A stretch of DNA of 64,000 nt from an uncultured Clostridia bacterium (GCA_947627425.1 CANQVZ010000001.1:62001-126000), one strand, 5' to 3'; counted from the first letter of the stretch, positions 17,390 through 27,002 are shown. The notes: generated from the sequence alone by a model not told the origin. Numbers and translations are program-made.

Positions 17390-19615
17390 ATGAAATACGC
17401 CTGCGTAACAGTGTCTGTTTCACATTCGGATGTCGACAATATTTTTCATTACAGCATTCCCGAAGCCATTAAGGATAAAATACGCGTAGGTATGCGTATA
17501 AATGTACCCTTCGGCAGATATAACAAGATAATAGAAGGCTATGTCACGGCGCTTTCCGACACTGCGGATATAGACGAGAGCAAAATAAAGCCTATACATT
17601 CCCTCTGCGAGGAATATCCCGTCATAAGCGAGGAGCGCATAAGGCTTGCCAAGTGGATGCAGAAAAAATATTACACCACGCTTTCGGGCTGTATACAGTG
17701 CATAATACCCAAGAGGGTGAATGAAAAAAGCTTTGCCTGCATAGCTCTGAATGATGAAAATGAAAATTTGCGGGACCTTATAGAAAAGGTCATGTCAAAG
17801 GATACCAAGCAGAAAAGAGTGCTTAGTCTTCTTATGGGCGGAGATGCCATACCGCTCTCGCACATAAAGAGCATACTCGGCATAGACAGCGCGCCCGTTT
17901 CGGCTCTCATAAAAAAGGGCATTGTAAAGAAGGTGTATGAAAAGACCTACAGAGGAAATTTCAATACCTCCCTTGTGGAAAAAACAGAACCTCCCGTTCT
18001 CACCGAGGAACAGGAAAACGCCTGTAATGTCATCTATGAGGAGCTTGAAAGCGACAGTCCCCGTCCCGTACTCATACACGGAGTGACGGGAAGCGGAAAG
18101 ACGGAAATATACCTGCGCGCCATAGACAGAGTGCTTAAAAGCGGAAAATCGGCTATAGTGCTCGTGCCCGAAATATCTCTCACACAGCAGACTGTGGAGC
18201 GCTTTGTTTCGCGCTTCGGCGACAGGGTGTCCGTAACGCATTCAAGGCTTAACGACGGAGAGAGATACGACCAGTGGACAAGAGCAAGGCTTGGCGAAAT
18301 ATCGGTAATGATAGGTCCGCGCTCGGCGATATTCACTCCCTTTGAAAATCCCGGCATTATAATAATAGACGAGGAGCACGAGTCCACATATAAATCCGAT
18401 CAGCTTTCGCCCAAATACGACGCAAGAGAGGTCGCCGAAAAGCTTTCGGAGATATACGGCTGCGCTGTCGTTATGGGAAGCGCCACGCCGTCCGTTGTGA
18501 GCTACTACAAGGCGGAAAAGGGAGAGTATCGCCTCTGCACGCTTGAAAACAGAGTAAACAATCTCTTTCCCGATATAAAAATAACGGATATGCGTATTGA
18601 AATGGCATATAAGAATTTTTCTCTTTTCAGCAGGGAGCTTAAAAATGCCATATCGGAAAATCTGGAAAAAAAGGAACAGACTATACTTTTTCTCAACAGA
18701 AGGGGTTATTCCACCTTTGTTTCGTGCAGGGAATGCGGTCATGTAATGATGTGCGACAACTGCAATGTGAACTATACCTATCACAAGGGCATACAAAATC
18801 TTTGCTGTCATTACTGCGGCAAGAGCATAAAGGTGCCCGAGGTCTGTCCCGAATGCGGTTCAAAGCATATCAAATATTTCGGCACGGGTACGGAAAAGAT
18901 AGAGCAGGAGGTAAATAAGTATTTCCCCGAGGCAAGAGTACTCAGGATGGATCTTGATACCACTCAGCGCAAGAACAGCCACCAAACCATACTTGAAGAA
19001 TTCAGAAGCGGAAAGGCGGACATACTCATAGGCACGCAGATGATAGCAAAGGGACTGGATTTCAGCAATGTTACTCTTGTGGGCATAGTTGCGGCAGACC
19101 TTTCGCTGAATCTGGGAGACTATAAAAGCGGAGAGATAACCTATCAGCTTGTTTCGCAGGTAGCGGGGCGTTCGGGCAGAGCGGAGAAAAAGGGCAGGGT
19201 AATAATACAGACCTATTCGCCCGATAACTACAGCATACGCTATGCCGCACGAAACGATTACAAGGGCTTTTACGCGCAGGAAATAGCATACAGGAAACAG
19301 ATGGTATATCCTCCGTTTACAAATCTTTTCAATGTTCTTCTCACAGGAGAAAACGAGGAATATGTAAAAAAATGCATGAGCGGTCTTGTGTACATAATGA
19401 AGCACTATAACAAAAATAATATGTTTATGCTCATGGGGCCAACACCCGCCGTGATATCCAAGATAAACAACAACTACCGCTGGCAGATAACGGTGAAATG
19501 CGCCGATGAGGAAAAGCTCAGGAATTATGTGCTTTTCTGTCTGGATAAGCTTAAAGAGAAAACGGATACAAAAAATATCAATATACATCTCAATCTGAAT
19601 CCAAGCTACATATAG
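17390..19615 (+). CDS. priA: Primosomal protein N' (PriA helicase)
   Basis: A 741-residue superfamily 2 DNA helicase that restarts collapsed replication forks. The N-terminal 3'-DNA-binding domain ([22 protein letters not shown]) is followed by Walker [13 protein letters not shown] and IIDEEHES as motif II. Two zinc-binding modules follow ([14 protein letters not shown] and CCHYCG...CPECG), then helicase motifs V-VI ([37 protein letters not shown]). Two adjacent ATGs exist at 17387 and 17390; GGGGAGG is seven bases before the second, which I prefer. An open frame extends back into rpoZ but is not coding. coaBC, often between rpoZ and priA in Firmicutes, is absent. Confidence 0.96.
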   Translation: MKYACVTVSVSHSDVDNIFHYSIPEAIKDKIRVGMRINVPFGRYNKIIEGYVTALSDTADIDESKIKPIHSLCEEYPVISEERIRLAKWMQKKYYTTLSGCIQCIIPKRVNEKSFACIALNDENENLRDLIEKVMSKDTKQKRVLSLLMGGDAIPLSHIKSILGIDSAPVSALIKKGIVKKVYEKTYRGNFNTSLVEKTEPPVLTEEQENACNVIYEELESDSPRPVLIHGVTGSGKTEIYLRAIDRVLKSGKSAIVLVPEISLTQQTVERFVSRFGDRVSVTHSRLNDGERYDQWTRARLGEISVMIGPRSAIFTPFENPGIIIIDEEHESTYKSDQLSPKYDAREVAEKLSEIYGCAVVMGSATPSVVSYYKAEKGEYRLCTLENRVNNLFPDIKITDMRIEMAYKNFSLFSRELKNAISENLEKKEQTILFLNRRGYSTFVSCRECGHVMMCDNCNVNYTYHKGIQNLCCHYCGKSIKVPEVCPECGSKHIKYFGTGTEKIEQEVNKYFPEARVLRMDLDTTQRKNSHQTILEEFRSGKADILIGTQMIAKGLDFSNVTLVGIVAADLSLNLGDYKSGEITYQLVSQVAGRSGRAEKKGRVIIQTYSPDNYSIRYAARNDYKGFYAQEIAYRKQMVYPPFTNLFNVLLTGENEEYVKKCMSGLVYIMKHYNKNNMFMLMGPTPAVISKINNNYRWQITVKCADEEKLRNYVLFCLDKLKEKTDTKNINIHLNLNPSYI

Positions 19616-19626
19616 GAGGAAAAAAT

Positions 19627-20148
19627 ATGGCAATAAGATTTATAAGAGAGGAAAACGAGCCTGTGCTCAGAAAAAAGAGCAAGGTAATAAAGGAGATAAC
19701 GCCCAAGATAAAGGAGCTTGCGCAGGATATGCTCGATACGCTCTATAAGGCAAACGGCGTGGGACTTGCCGCTCCGCAGGTGGGCATACTCAAAAGGCTT
19801 GTGGTAATAGACATAGGCGAGGGCGCGCATATTCTTATAAACCCCGAAATACTCGAAACCGACGGCGAGCAGACGGGCAACGAGGGCTGTCTTTCCGTTC
19901 CGGGCAAGGTGGGCTGTGTTACCCGTCCCAACTATGTAAAAGCAAAGGCGCTTGACATAGACGGCAATGAAATAACGGTCGAGGGCGAGGGACTTATGGC
20001 AAGAGCTATCTGTCACGAGCTGGATCACCTTGACGGCATACTCTATATAGACAAGATAGAGGGCGAGCTTATGGATGTTGAATCGGAGGAAGACGAAGCT
20101 GAGGATGACGAAGCGGAGGGCGACGAAACGGAGGAGGCTGAAAATTAA
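19627..20148 (+). CDS. def: Peptide deformylase with acidic C-terminal tail
   Basis: A 173-residue metalloenzyme that removes the formyl group from new proteins. All three motifs are seen: GVGLAAPQ (44-51), EGCLS (86-90, metal ligand C88) and the helix H130-E-L-D-H134 with ligands H130 and H134 and catalytic E131. The last 22 or so residues are almost only Asp, Glu and Ala, an extension beyond the usual end. It is 11 bases after priA with AGGAGG, and fmt follows one base after its stop: the conserved def-fmt pair. Confidence 0.96.
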   Translation: MAIRFIREENEPVLRKKSKVIKEITPKIKELAQDMLDTLYKANGVGLAAPQVGILKRLVVIDIGEGAHILINPEILETDGEQTGNEGCLSVPGKVGCVTRPNYVKAKALDIDGNEITVEGEGLMARAICHELDHLDGILYIDKIEGELMDVESEEDEAEDDEAEGDETEEAEN

Positions 20149-20149
20149 T

Positions 20150-21079
20150 ATGAAGGTACTGTTTATGGGAACTCCCGACTTTGCCGTGCCTGTGCTCAAA
20201 GCCGTTTCGGATAAATATGAGGTCACGGCTGTCATAAGCCAGCCGGACAGACCTAAGGGCAGGGGCAAAAAGCTCCAACCCACGCCCGTGAAGGTGTTTG
20301 CGGAAAGCAAAAATATACCCGTTTATCAGCCCGAAAGGATAAAGAGCGAGGAATTTACGGCATTCTTAAGGACTATAGAGGCGGATATATATGTTGTTGT
20401 AGCCTACGGTCAGATACTCTCGCAGGAAATACTGGATATACCCCCTCTGGGCTGTGTGAATGTGCACGGCTCTCTTTTGCCCAAATACAGAGGCGCGGCG
20501 CCTATACAGTGGTCTGTTATAAACGGCGATGAAAAAACGGGCGTGACTATCATGTATATGGATAAAAACTGTGATACGGGCGATATGATACTCAAGGAGG
20601 AAATGGATATCCTCCCGGACGACACATACGAAAGCCTGCACGACAGGATGGCGCCCATAGGCGCAGAGACTCTTATGAGGGCGCTTGAATTGATAGAAAA
20701 GGGCGAGGCAAGGGCTGAAAAGCAGGACGACAGCCTAAGCACGCACGCCCCCATGATAACAAAGGATATGGGGCTTATAGACTGGAGCAGGCGCTCCGAG
20801 GAAATACGCAACAAGATAAGAGGCTTTAACCCCACGCCCTGCGCCTTCACGCATTATGACGACGAGGTGCTCAAAATATACAGAGCGGAAAAAGCGGAGG
20901 GCTATGAGCTTGGTGAAAATGGCGAGATACTTGCCGTTGACAAAAAGAAGGGCTTTATAGTAGGAACGGGCGATGGCGCTCTCCTCATAACCGAGGTCCA
21001 GGCTAAGGGCGGAAAAAGAATGGCTGCGGCGGACTATATGCGCGGACATTCTGTCGAAATAGGAAAAATTCTGAAATAA
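20150..21079 (+). CDS. fmt: Methionyl-tRNA formyltransferase
   Basis: A 309-residue enzyme that formylates initiator Met-tRNA with 10-formyl-THF. MGTPDFAVPVL begins the Rossmann-like domain. VNVHGSLLPKYRGAAP holds the catalytic Asn and His and the SLLP loop, and DTGDM the catalytic Asp; the C-terminal OB-like domain is complete. The start at 20150 is set by GGAGG inside the def tail. An open frame reaches back to 20075 but overlaps def. It acts together with the deformylase encoded just upstream. Confidence 0.96.
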   Translation: MKVLFMGTPDFAVPVLKAVSDKYEVTAVISQPDRPKGRGKKLQPTPVKVFAESKNIPVYQPERIKSEEFTAFLRTIEADIYVVVAYGQILSQEILDIPPLGCVNVHGSLLPKYRGAAPIQWSVINGDEKTGVTIMYMDKNCDTGDMILKEEMDILPDDTYESLHDRMAPIGAETLMRALELIEKGEARAEKQDDSLSTHAPMITKDMGLIDWSRRSEEIRNKIRGFNPTPCAFTHYDDEVLKIYRAEKAEGYELGENGEILAVDKKKGFIVGTGDGALLITEVQAKGGKRMAAADYMRGHSVEIGKILK

Positions 21080-21146
21080 ATCAGACAGTTTTAATAAAAA
21101 AGCGTATATATAATTAAAGAAGGAAATAAAAAAAGGAGTGATATTT

Positions 21147-21866
21147 ATGTACGGTTACGGTTATGGTTATGGCTTCAACGGCTGGTATCTGCTTGTTATT
21201 TTAATGGCAGTGCTTACCATGATAGCACAGGGAAATGTTACATCTACATTCAACAAATATGCGAGAATAGCCAATTCAAGAGGCTATACGGGCGCAGATG
21301 TGGCAAAGATGCTTTTACAGCAAAACGGCATATATGATGTGAGGGTGGAGCAGATAGGCGGCAGCCTCACGGACCACTACGACCCCGTTAAAAAGGTGAT
21401 AAGGCTTTCGCAGCCCGTTTACGGCTCCAGAAGCATATCGGCGCTCGGTGTTGCCGCCCACGAAACGGGACACGCCGTTCAGCACGCAAAGGGCTATGTG
21501 CCTCTTACACTGCGTTCGGCAATATTTCCCGTTGTGAGCTTCAGCAGTAAAATTGCCATGCCTCTTTTCATAATAGGCCTGCTTATAGGCGCCTTTATAC
21601 AGAGCTACACCCTTGCGCTTGTGGGCGCGCTTCTGTTCGGCTTTGTTGTTTTGTTCCAGCTTATAACTCTCCCCGTAGAGTTCAACGCCTCCGCAAGAGC
21701 GCTTAAGATGCTCGGCGATTACAACTATCTTGAGCAGAGCGAGGTAAAGGGCGCAAGAAAGGTCCTGAGCGCAGCAGCAATGACATATGTTGCCGCCGCA
21801 GCCGCTTCTATAGTGCAGCTTTTAAGGCTTCTTGCCATAATAGGCGTGGGCAGGAGAAACGACTAA
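21147..21866 (+). CDS. YugP-type membrane zinc metallopeptidase
   Basis: A 239-residue integral membrane protease of the putative neutral zinc metallopeptidase family (B. subtilis YugP type). A Gly/Tyr-rich N-terminus leads into a membrane helix (about 12-27). H105-E-T-G-H109 is the zinc motif (GVAAHETGHAVQHAKGY), followed by two or three more hydrophobic segments. The ATG at 21147 follows AAAAGGAG; a GTG at 21138 would overlap that site. Its gene often follows fmt in Clostridia, as here, but its substrates are not known to me. rsmB, commonly next, is absent. Confidence 0.9.
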   Translation: MYGYGYGYGFNGWYLLVILMAVLTMIAQGNVTSTFNKYARIANSRGYTGADVAKMLLQQNGIYDVRVEQIGGSLTDHYDPVKKVIRLSQPVYGSRSISALGVAAHETGHAVQHAKGYVPLTLRSAIFPVVSFSSKIAMPLFIIGLLIGAFIQSYTLALVGALLFGFVVLFQLITLPVEFNASARALKMLGDYNYLEQSEVKGARKVLSAAAMTYVAAAAASIVQLLRLLAIIGVGRRND

Positions 21867-21899
21867 AAACGGGAAATGTGTAAATTTATTGTAAAACAC

Positions 21900-21928
21900 T
21901 TGCAATACCACATAAAATATGTTAAAAT
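21900..21928 (+). promoter_or_regulatory. Promoter of the T-box/aspS2-gatCAB operon
   Basis: TTGCAA (21900-21905), 17 bases, TAAAAT (21923-21928). Transcription would begin near 21935, just before stem I of the T-box. Confidence 0.65.
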
Positions 21929-21946
21929 ATACAACATAATTCTGAA

Positions 21947-22189
21947 AAGCAGTGACGAAGAAAAGTAGTTCGGGCAAGACCGACAGGGATTTGGCGCCAT
22001 GGATTGAGAGCGCCGAAAGGACACTCCCCTACGAAAGAACACTTCATAGCTTGTTCCGTGAAAGGCTTGCTTATTAGCGGAATGCGTCCGATGCGCGTTA
22101 AGCATATTAAGAGACGGGCAGTTTCACTGCCAATTCAGGTGGTACCGCGTTTAATGCGTCCTGGAGCTTTATGCTTCGGGACGCTTTTT
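21947..22189 (+). ncRNA. T-box riboswitch, specifier AAC (Asn)
   Basis: A complete T-box leader. Stem I base: AAGC (21947) pairs with GCTT (22049-22052), then an AGTGAC/ATA internal loop of kink-turn type, then GAAG/CTTC, then the specifier loop bounded by GTAG/CTAC. The loop's 3' strand reads GAAAGAAC-A before CTTC. By alignment with the GGC-A position in glyQS T-boxes, the specifier is AAC (22038-22040), asparagine. The overlapping GAA (22037-22039) would read glutamate. The antiterminator T-box TGGTACCGCG is at 22140-22149. The competing terminator is GCGTCC...GGACGC plus T5 (22156-22189). Uncharged tRNA should turn on aspS2-gatCAB. I folded it by eye only. Confidence 0.93.
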
Positions 22190-22221
22190 ATTTGACTTAA
22201 AAAAATATAAGGAAAGGTGAT

Positions 22222-23562
22222 ATGCAGATGGTCAATGCAACAGGCGAAAGAACTATAACAGACCTGTCAATAGACGAGCTTAGGGCTATTGATACGAATG
22301 AAAAAAGGACAGTCACCACTCACGGCATAATACACAATGTCAGGGATATGGGCGACTTTGCCTTTGTTATTATCAGAAAAATAGGCGGACTTGTGCAGTG
22401 CGTATACACTATGCAGGACACCGAGGAGGAAAGGCGCATACTCAGCGAGGAAAACTCTGTAAGGGTAACGGGCGAGCTGAGAGCAGAGGAAAGAGCCGTA
22501 AACGGCTTTGAAATAGCGGTTGAAAATATAGAGCTTCTTTCCGAGCCCAAGGAAGAGCTCCCCTTGAGCGTTAGCAAGAGAAAGCTCAATATAGCCCTTG
22601 AAAACGAAATAGAGATACGCCCCGTAACATTGAGAAACGAGCAGAGAAGAAATGTATTCAAGCTCCAGGAGGGCATAGTGAGAGGCTTTAGGCGCTATCT
22701 TGAGGACAACGGCTTCACGGAGATATTCTCCCCCAAGATAATAGCCGCAGGCGCAGAGGGCGGAGCCAATATTTTCAAGCTGGATTACTTCGGCAAGAAG
22801 GCATTTCTTGCGCAGTCGCCCCAGACCTATAAGCAGACGCTCATTCCCGTTTATGAGAGAGTGTTTGAGATAGCTCCCGTGTTCAGAGCCGAAAAGCACG
22901 ACACGGCAAGGCATCTTAACGAATATGTTTCCGTTGACTTCGAGATGGGCTTTATAAACAGCTTCTACGATGTCATAAATATGGAAACGGGCATGATAAA
23001 ATACTGCTTTGACTACCTCAGAGAAAACTACGCTCTTGTGCTTAAAAAGCTCAACTGTGAGCTTCCCGTTTTCGACACCATACCCTGTGTGAAGTTCAGG
23101 GACGCAAAGGAAATGGTAGCCAAGAAGTACAGCAGAAAGATAAAGGACCCCTACGATCTGGAGCCGGAGGAGGAAAGGCTCATAGGCGAGCTTTTCAAGG
23201 AGGATTACAACAGCGATTTTGTGTTCGTAACGCATTATCCCGTCAAGAAAAGACCGTTCTATGCCATGGACGACCCCGAAGACCCGAAGTATACGCTCAG
23301 CTTTGACCTTCTTTTCAGAGGCATGGAGATAACGACGGGCGGGCAGAGAATACACGACTATGACGAGCAGGTCAAAAAGATGATATTCAAGGGACTTTAC
23401 CCCGAGGACTTCGAGAGCTATCTCATGCTCCACAAGTACGGAGTACCCCCTCACGGAGGACTGGGTATGGGTCTTGAAAGACTTGTTATGAAGCTTCTTG
23501 ACGAAAAGAATATCCGCTCCACTTCAATGTTCCCGAGAGATACTACCAGATTGAACCCATAA
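22222..23562 (+). CDS. aspS2: Archaeal-type (probably non-discriminating) aspartyl-tRNA synthetase
   Basis: A class IIb synthetase of 446 residues, far shorter than the roughly 590-residue bacterial AspRS because it lacks the GAD insertion. An N-terminal OB-fold (VTTHGIIHNVRDMGDFAFVIIRK) is followed by the catalytic core: motif 2 EIAPVFRAEKHDTARHLNEY and motif 3 HGGLGMGLERLVMKLL. Enzymes of this type in Clostridia often make Asp-tRNA(Asn) as well as Asp-tRNA(Asp). The linkage to gatCAB and the Asn-type T-box support that here. Two in-frame ATGs (22222, 22228) suit the GGAAAGGTGAT site; either is possible. Confidence 0.9.
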   Translation: MQMVNATGERTITDLSIDELRAIDTNEKRTVTTHGIIHNVRDMGDFAFVIIRKIGGLVQCVYTMQDTEEERRILSEENSVRVTGELRAEERAVNGFEIAVENIELLSEPKEELPLSVSKRKLNIALENEIEIRPVTLRNEQRRNVFKLQEGIVRGFRRYLEDNGFTEIFSPKIIAAGAEGGANIFKLDYFGKKAFLAQSPQTYKQTLIPVYERVFEIAPVFRAEKHDTARHLNEYVSVDFEMGFINSFYDVINMETGMIKYCFDYLRENYALVLKKLNCELPVFDTIPCVKFRDAKEMVAKKYSRKIKDPYDLEPEEERLIGELFKEDYNSDFVFVTHYPVKKRPFYAMDDPEDPKYTLSFDLLFRGMEITTGGQRIHDYDEQVKKMIFKGLYPEDFESYLMLHKYGVPPHGGLGMGLERLVMKLLDEKNIRSTSMFPRDTTRLNP

Positions 23563-23575
23563 GGAGGGAGAATTA

Positions 23576-24037
23576 ATGTCAGTTCAGGAAAAAATGATAG
23601 CCTGTCTTGCCGAAAACACGGGCATTGCCATAGAGGGCGATATGCTCGAAAATGTAAAGACAAGGCTTAACATGATATTGGATCTCATAGGCTACAGCGA
23701 GGCTTCGGAAACCGCAGCCGTTGAAAACAAGGTCGTAAATGTAGCCGAAACAGGTATTGACGACGCTCTTATAAAATATCTTGAGGAGCTTTCAAGGCTC
23801 AGGCTTACTCCCGAGGAGGAGGATAGGGCTAAGGAGGAGCTTACGAAGATACTTATGTATATAGAAATGCTCAATGAGCTTGACACCGACAATGTGGACG
23901 CAATGAGCCATCCCTTCCCCTATACCAACAACTTCAGGGACGACGAGCGCAAAGAGTCCACCGACAGAGAGCTTATATTAAAGAATGCGCCCCAGCAGAA
24001 GGACGGCTGCTTCAAGGTGCCTACGACCGTAGAATAA
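23576..24037 (+). CDS. gatC: Amidotransferase subunit C (GatC) with N-terminal extension
   Basis: The C-terminal 95 or so residues are GatC: IKYLEELSRLRLTPEEEDRAKEELTKIL, then the belt that wraps GatA-GatB (NVDAMSHPF; REN-like DRELILKNAPQQKDGCFKVPTTVE). GatC holds GatA and GatB together in the complex that converts Asp-tRNA(Asn) or Glu-tRNA(Gln) to the amide. The first 57 or so residues are extra compared with the usual 95-100 residue protein. The start is well supported (AAGGAGGGAGA before the ATG), and no internal start with a site was seen. The extension is helical and acidic and I do not recognise it. Confidence 0.88.
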   Translation: MSVQEKMIACLAENTGIAIEGDMLENVKTRLNMILDLIGYSEASETAAVENKVVNVAETGIDDALIKYLEELSRLRLTPEEEDRAKEELTKILMYIEMLNELDTDNVDAMSHPFPYTNNFRDDERKESTDRELILKNAPQQKDGCFKVPTTVE

Positions 24038-24052
24038 AGGGAGGTTATATTG

Positions 24053-25537
24053 ATGGATATTACAAATAAAACTGCCCTTGAAATAGGTCAGATGATAAAG
24101 AATAAAGAGGTGTCCTCTCCGGAGGTCACAAAAGCCATGCTGGAGAATATAAAGTCAAGGGATAAGTCGGTCAATGCTTTCATATCCGTTTTTGAGGATG
24201 AGGCAATGGCGCAGGCGGAGAAGGTGCAGTCCGATATAGACAAGGGCGATGTTGCTTCGCCTCTTGCGGGCGTGCCTATGGCTATAAAGGACAATATATG
24301 TACAAAGGACAGGCTCACAAGCTGCGGCTCAAAGATGCTCTATAACTTCAAACCGCCTTATAACGCCACCGTTACCGATAAGCTCGAATCGGGCGGCGCA
24401 GTCGTGCTCGGCAAGCTCAATATGGACGAGTTCGCAATGGGCGGTTCCACGGAGACATCTTATTTCGGTGCGGCTCATAACCCCTGGGACACGGACAGAG
24501 TTACGGGCGGTTCGTCGGGCGGCAGCGCTGCATCCGTTTCCGCAGAGGAAGCCATATATGCTTTGGGCTCCGATACGGGCGGTTCCATAAGACAGCCATG
24601 CTCCTTCTGCGGTGTCAGCGGCATAAAGCCTACCTACGGCGGAGTTTCGCGTTACGGCCTTGTTGCCTTCGCCTCCTCTCTCGACCAGATCGGACCCATA
24701 GGCAGGGATATAAAGGACTGCGCGGAGGTGCTTTCGCTCATAAGCGGACACGACCCCAAGGATTCCACATCCGTAAAGAGAGCGCCCTATGACTTTTCGG
24801 ACTGCTTCGACGGCAACATAAAGGGCATGAAGATAGGCATACCTACAAATTACTTCGGCAAGGGACTTGACGAGGATGTCAAAAAGCCCGTGCTCGAGGC
24901 TGCCGAAACGCTCAAAAGGCTTGGCGCCGAGATAGAAGAATTTGAAATGTCAATAGTGGACTACGCGATACCCACTTACTACGTTCTTGCCTGCGCGGAG
25001 GCAAGCTCCAATCTTTCGAGGTATGACGGCATAAAGTACGGCTACAGAAACAGGGATTGCGAGGATCTTATGGAGGTATACCTCACATCCAGGAGCGAGG
25101 GCTTCGGCATGGAGGTAAAGAGAAGAATAATGCTCGGCTCCTTCGTTCTTAGCTCGGGCTATTACGACGCTTATTACAACAAGAGCCTTAAGGTGAGAGG
25201 ACTTATAAAAAAGAGCTTCGACGAGGCGTTTTCATCATATGATATGATACTTTCTCCCGTTGCTCCGACCGTCGCTTATAAGATAGGCGAAAATTCGTCC
25301 GATCCCCTTAAGATGTACCTGGGCGATATATACACGGTTTCCGTCAATCTTGCGGGTATTCCCGCCGTTTCCGTTCCCTGCGGCTTCGGTAAGAACGGTA
25401 TGCCCGTAGGCTTGCAGCTCATAGGCAACGCCTTTGAGGAAAACAAGCTTGTCAAGGCGGCATACGCTTTCCAGAGGGAGACCGATTTCCACCTTAAAAA
25501 GCCCGAAATAGCGCTGAAAGGAGGCAATGCTCAATGA
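24053..25537 (+). CDS. gatA: Amidotransferase subunit A (GatA)
   Basis: A 494-residue amidase-signature enzyme that releases ammonia from glutamine for the tRNA-dependent amidotransferase. Catalytic Lys79 is in GVPMAIKDNIC. The amidase signature GGSSGGSAASV and GSDTGGSIRQP supply the cis-Ser and nucleophilic Ser. ATG at 24053 follows GGGAGG; the codon before it (TTG at 24050) is not needed. The gene starts 15 bases after gatC and its stop overlaps the gatB start by four bases. Confidence 0.97.
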   Translation: MDITNKTALEIGQMIKNKEVSSPEVTKAMLENIKSRDKSVNAFISVFEDEAMAQAEKVQSDIDKGDVASPLAGVPMAIKDNICTKDRLTSCGSKMLYNFKPPYNATVTDKLESGGAVVLGKLNMDEFAMGGSTETSYFGAAHNPWDTDRVTGGSSGGSAASVSAEEAIYALGSDTGGSIRQPCSFCGVSGIKPTYGGVSRYGLVAFASSLDQIGPIGRDIKDCAEVLSLISGHDPKDSTSVKRAPYDFSDCFDGNIKGMKIGIPTNYFGKGLDEDVKKPVLEAAETLKRLGAEIEEFEMSIVDYAIPTYYVLACAEASSNLSRYDGIKYGYRNRDCEDLMEVYLTSRSEGFGMEVKRRIMLGSFVLSSGYYDAYYNKSLKVRGLIKKSFDEAFSSYDMILSPVAPTVAYKIGENSSDPLKMYLGDIYTVSVNLAGIPAVSVPCGFGKNGMPVGLQLIGNAFEENKLVKAAYAFQRETDFHLKKPEIALKGGNAQ

Positions 25538-26970
25538 ATTATCAAATGGTAGTGGGTTTGGAGGTCCATGTGGAGCTTTCAACCAAGTCAAAGATATTCT
25601 GCAGCTGCACGACCGAGTTCGGCGGCGAGCCTAATACCCATGTATGCCCTGTGTGCTCGGGTATGCCCGGCGTTCTGCCCGTGCTCAACAAGAAGGTCGT
25701 AGACTTTGCCATAAGGGCGGGTCTTGCCACCAACTGCGAGATAACGAGATATAATAAATTCGATAGAAAAAACTACTTCTACCCCGACCTTCCAAAGGCT
25801 TATCAGGTCAGCCAGCTTTATCTGCCTATATGCAGAAACGGCAAGGTAGAGATAGAAGTAAACGGCGATAAAAAATTTATAGGCATTCATGAGATACACA
25901 TGGAGGAGGACGCGGGCAAGCTCGTGCACGACCCTTGGGACGACTGTACGCTTGTAGACTACAACAGATGCGGAGTGCCTCTTCTGGAGATAGTTTCGGA
26001 GCCCGATTTCAGGAGCGCGGACGAGGTAATAGCATACCTCACAAAGCTTAGGGAAACTATGATGTATCTGGGAGTGTCCGACTGTAAGATGCAGGAGGGC
26101 TCCATGAGAGCCGATGTAAACATTTCCGTTATGCCCGTAGGTTCAAACAAATTCGGTACCCGTACCGAGATGAAAAATATGAACTCCTTTAAGGCTATAT
26201 ACAGAGCCATCAACTACGAGTCGCAAAGACAAATAGAGCTTCTGGAGGCGGGCGGAGTTGTTACGCAGGAAACAAGGCGCTGGGACGACAACAAGGACGC
26301 CAGCTTTGCCATGAGAAGCAAGGAAAACGCTCAGGACTACAGATACTTCCCGGAGCCCGACCTTCTTCCCATAGAGATAAGCGAGGACTGGATAAACGAT
26401 ACTCTCAAAAATATGCCCGAGCTGCCCGAGGCAAAGAGGGCAAGATATATAAGCGAGTTCGGTCTTTCCGAATACGACGCATCCGTCATAACAGCCGAAA
26501 GACAGATAGCCTATATATTTGAAAAAGCCACGGCTATATGCAACAAGCCCAAAGAGGTCTGCAATTACGTTATGGGCGAGCTTATGCGCCTTATGAGCGA
26601 GACCTCCACACTTGCCGAGGAGCTTGAAATAGACCCCAAGAAGATAGCGGAGATAATAGAGCTTGTTTCCGACGGCAAGATAAACAGAACGGCAGCCAAG
26701 GAAGTATTCGAGGCTGTGTTCAGAGATAATGCCGAGCCCGAAAAATATATAGAAGAGCACGATCTGGCTATGGTGGACAATTCCGACGAGGTAGAAAGGA
26801 TAGTTGCCGATGTCATAGTGTCCAATCCCAAGTCTATAGAGGATATACGCTCCGGCAAGGCAAAGGCAAGAGGCTTCCTCGTAGGTCAGACAATGAAGGC
26901 GCTCAAGGGCAAGGCAAACCCGCAGACGGTAAATAAAATACTCGATGAAAAGCTTAAGGAAATACTTTAA
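25534..26970 (+). CDS. gatB: Amidotransferase subunit B (GatB)
   Basis: A 478-residue subunit that phosphorylates the tRNA-bound Asp or Glu and adds ammonia. The N-terminal signature VGLEVHVELSTKSKIFCSC, the zinc-site cysteines (CSC...CPVCSGMPG), YFYPDLPKAYQ, and the GatB/YqeY tail domain (KARGFLVGQTMKALKGKANP) are all present. ATGA overlaps the gatA stop, so GatA and GatB are made together. A terminator-like hairpin lies just after the stop. Confidence 0.97.
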   Translation: MNYQMVVGLEVHVELSTKSKIFCSCTTEFGGEPNTHVCPVCSGMPGVLPVLNKKVVDFAIRAGLATNCEITRYNKFDRKNYFYPDLPKAYQVSQLYLPICRNGKVEIEVNGDKKFIGIHEIHMEEDAGKLVHDPWDDCTLVDYNRCGVPLLEIVSEPDFRSADEVIAYLTKLRETMMYLGVSDCKMQEGSMRADVNISVMPVGSNKFGTRTEMKNMNSFKAIYRAINYESQRQIELLEAGGVVTQETRRWDDNKDASFAMRSKENAQDYRYFPEPDLLPIEISEDWINDTLKNMPELPEAKRARYISEFGLSEYDASVITAERQIAYIFEKATAICNKPKEVCNYVMGELMRLMSETSTLAEELEIDPKKIAEIIELVSDGKINRTAAKEVFEAVFRDNAEPEKYIEEHDLAMVDNSDEVERIVADVIVSNPKSIEDIRSGKAKARGFLVGQTMKALKGKANPQTVNKILDEKLKEIL

Positions 26971-26975
26971 TATAA

Positions 26976-27001
26976 AAAAATGGATGATTTTTCATCCATT
27001 T
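26976..27001 (+). terminator. Hairpin after gatB, first of two identical copies
   Basis: AAATGGATGA, a four-T loop and TCATCCATTT form a perfect ten-base stem (26978-27001), six bases past the gatB stop. Only three T residues follow the stem's GC part before CAG, so by itself it is a weak terminator. An identical 26-base copy lies at 27152-27177. Confidence 0.75.
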
Positions 27002-27002
27002 C

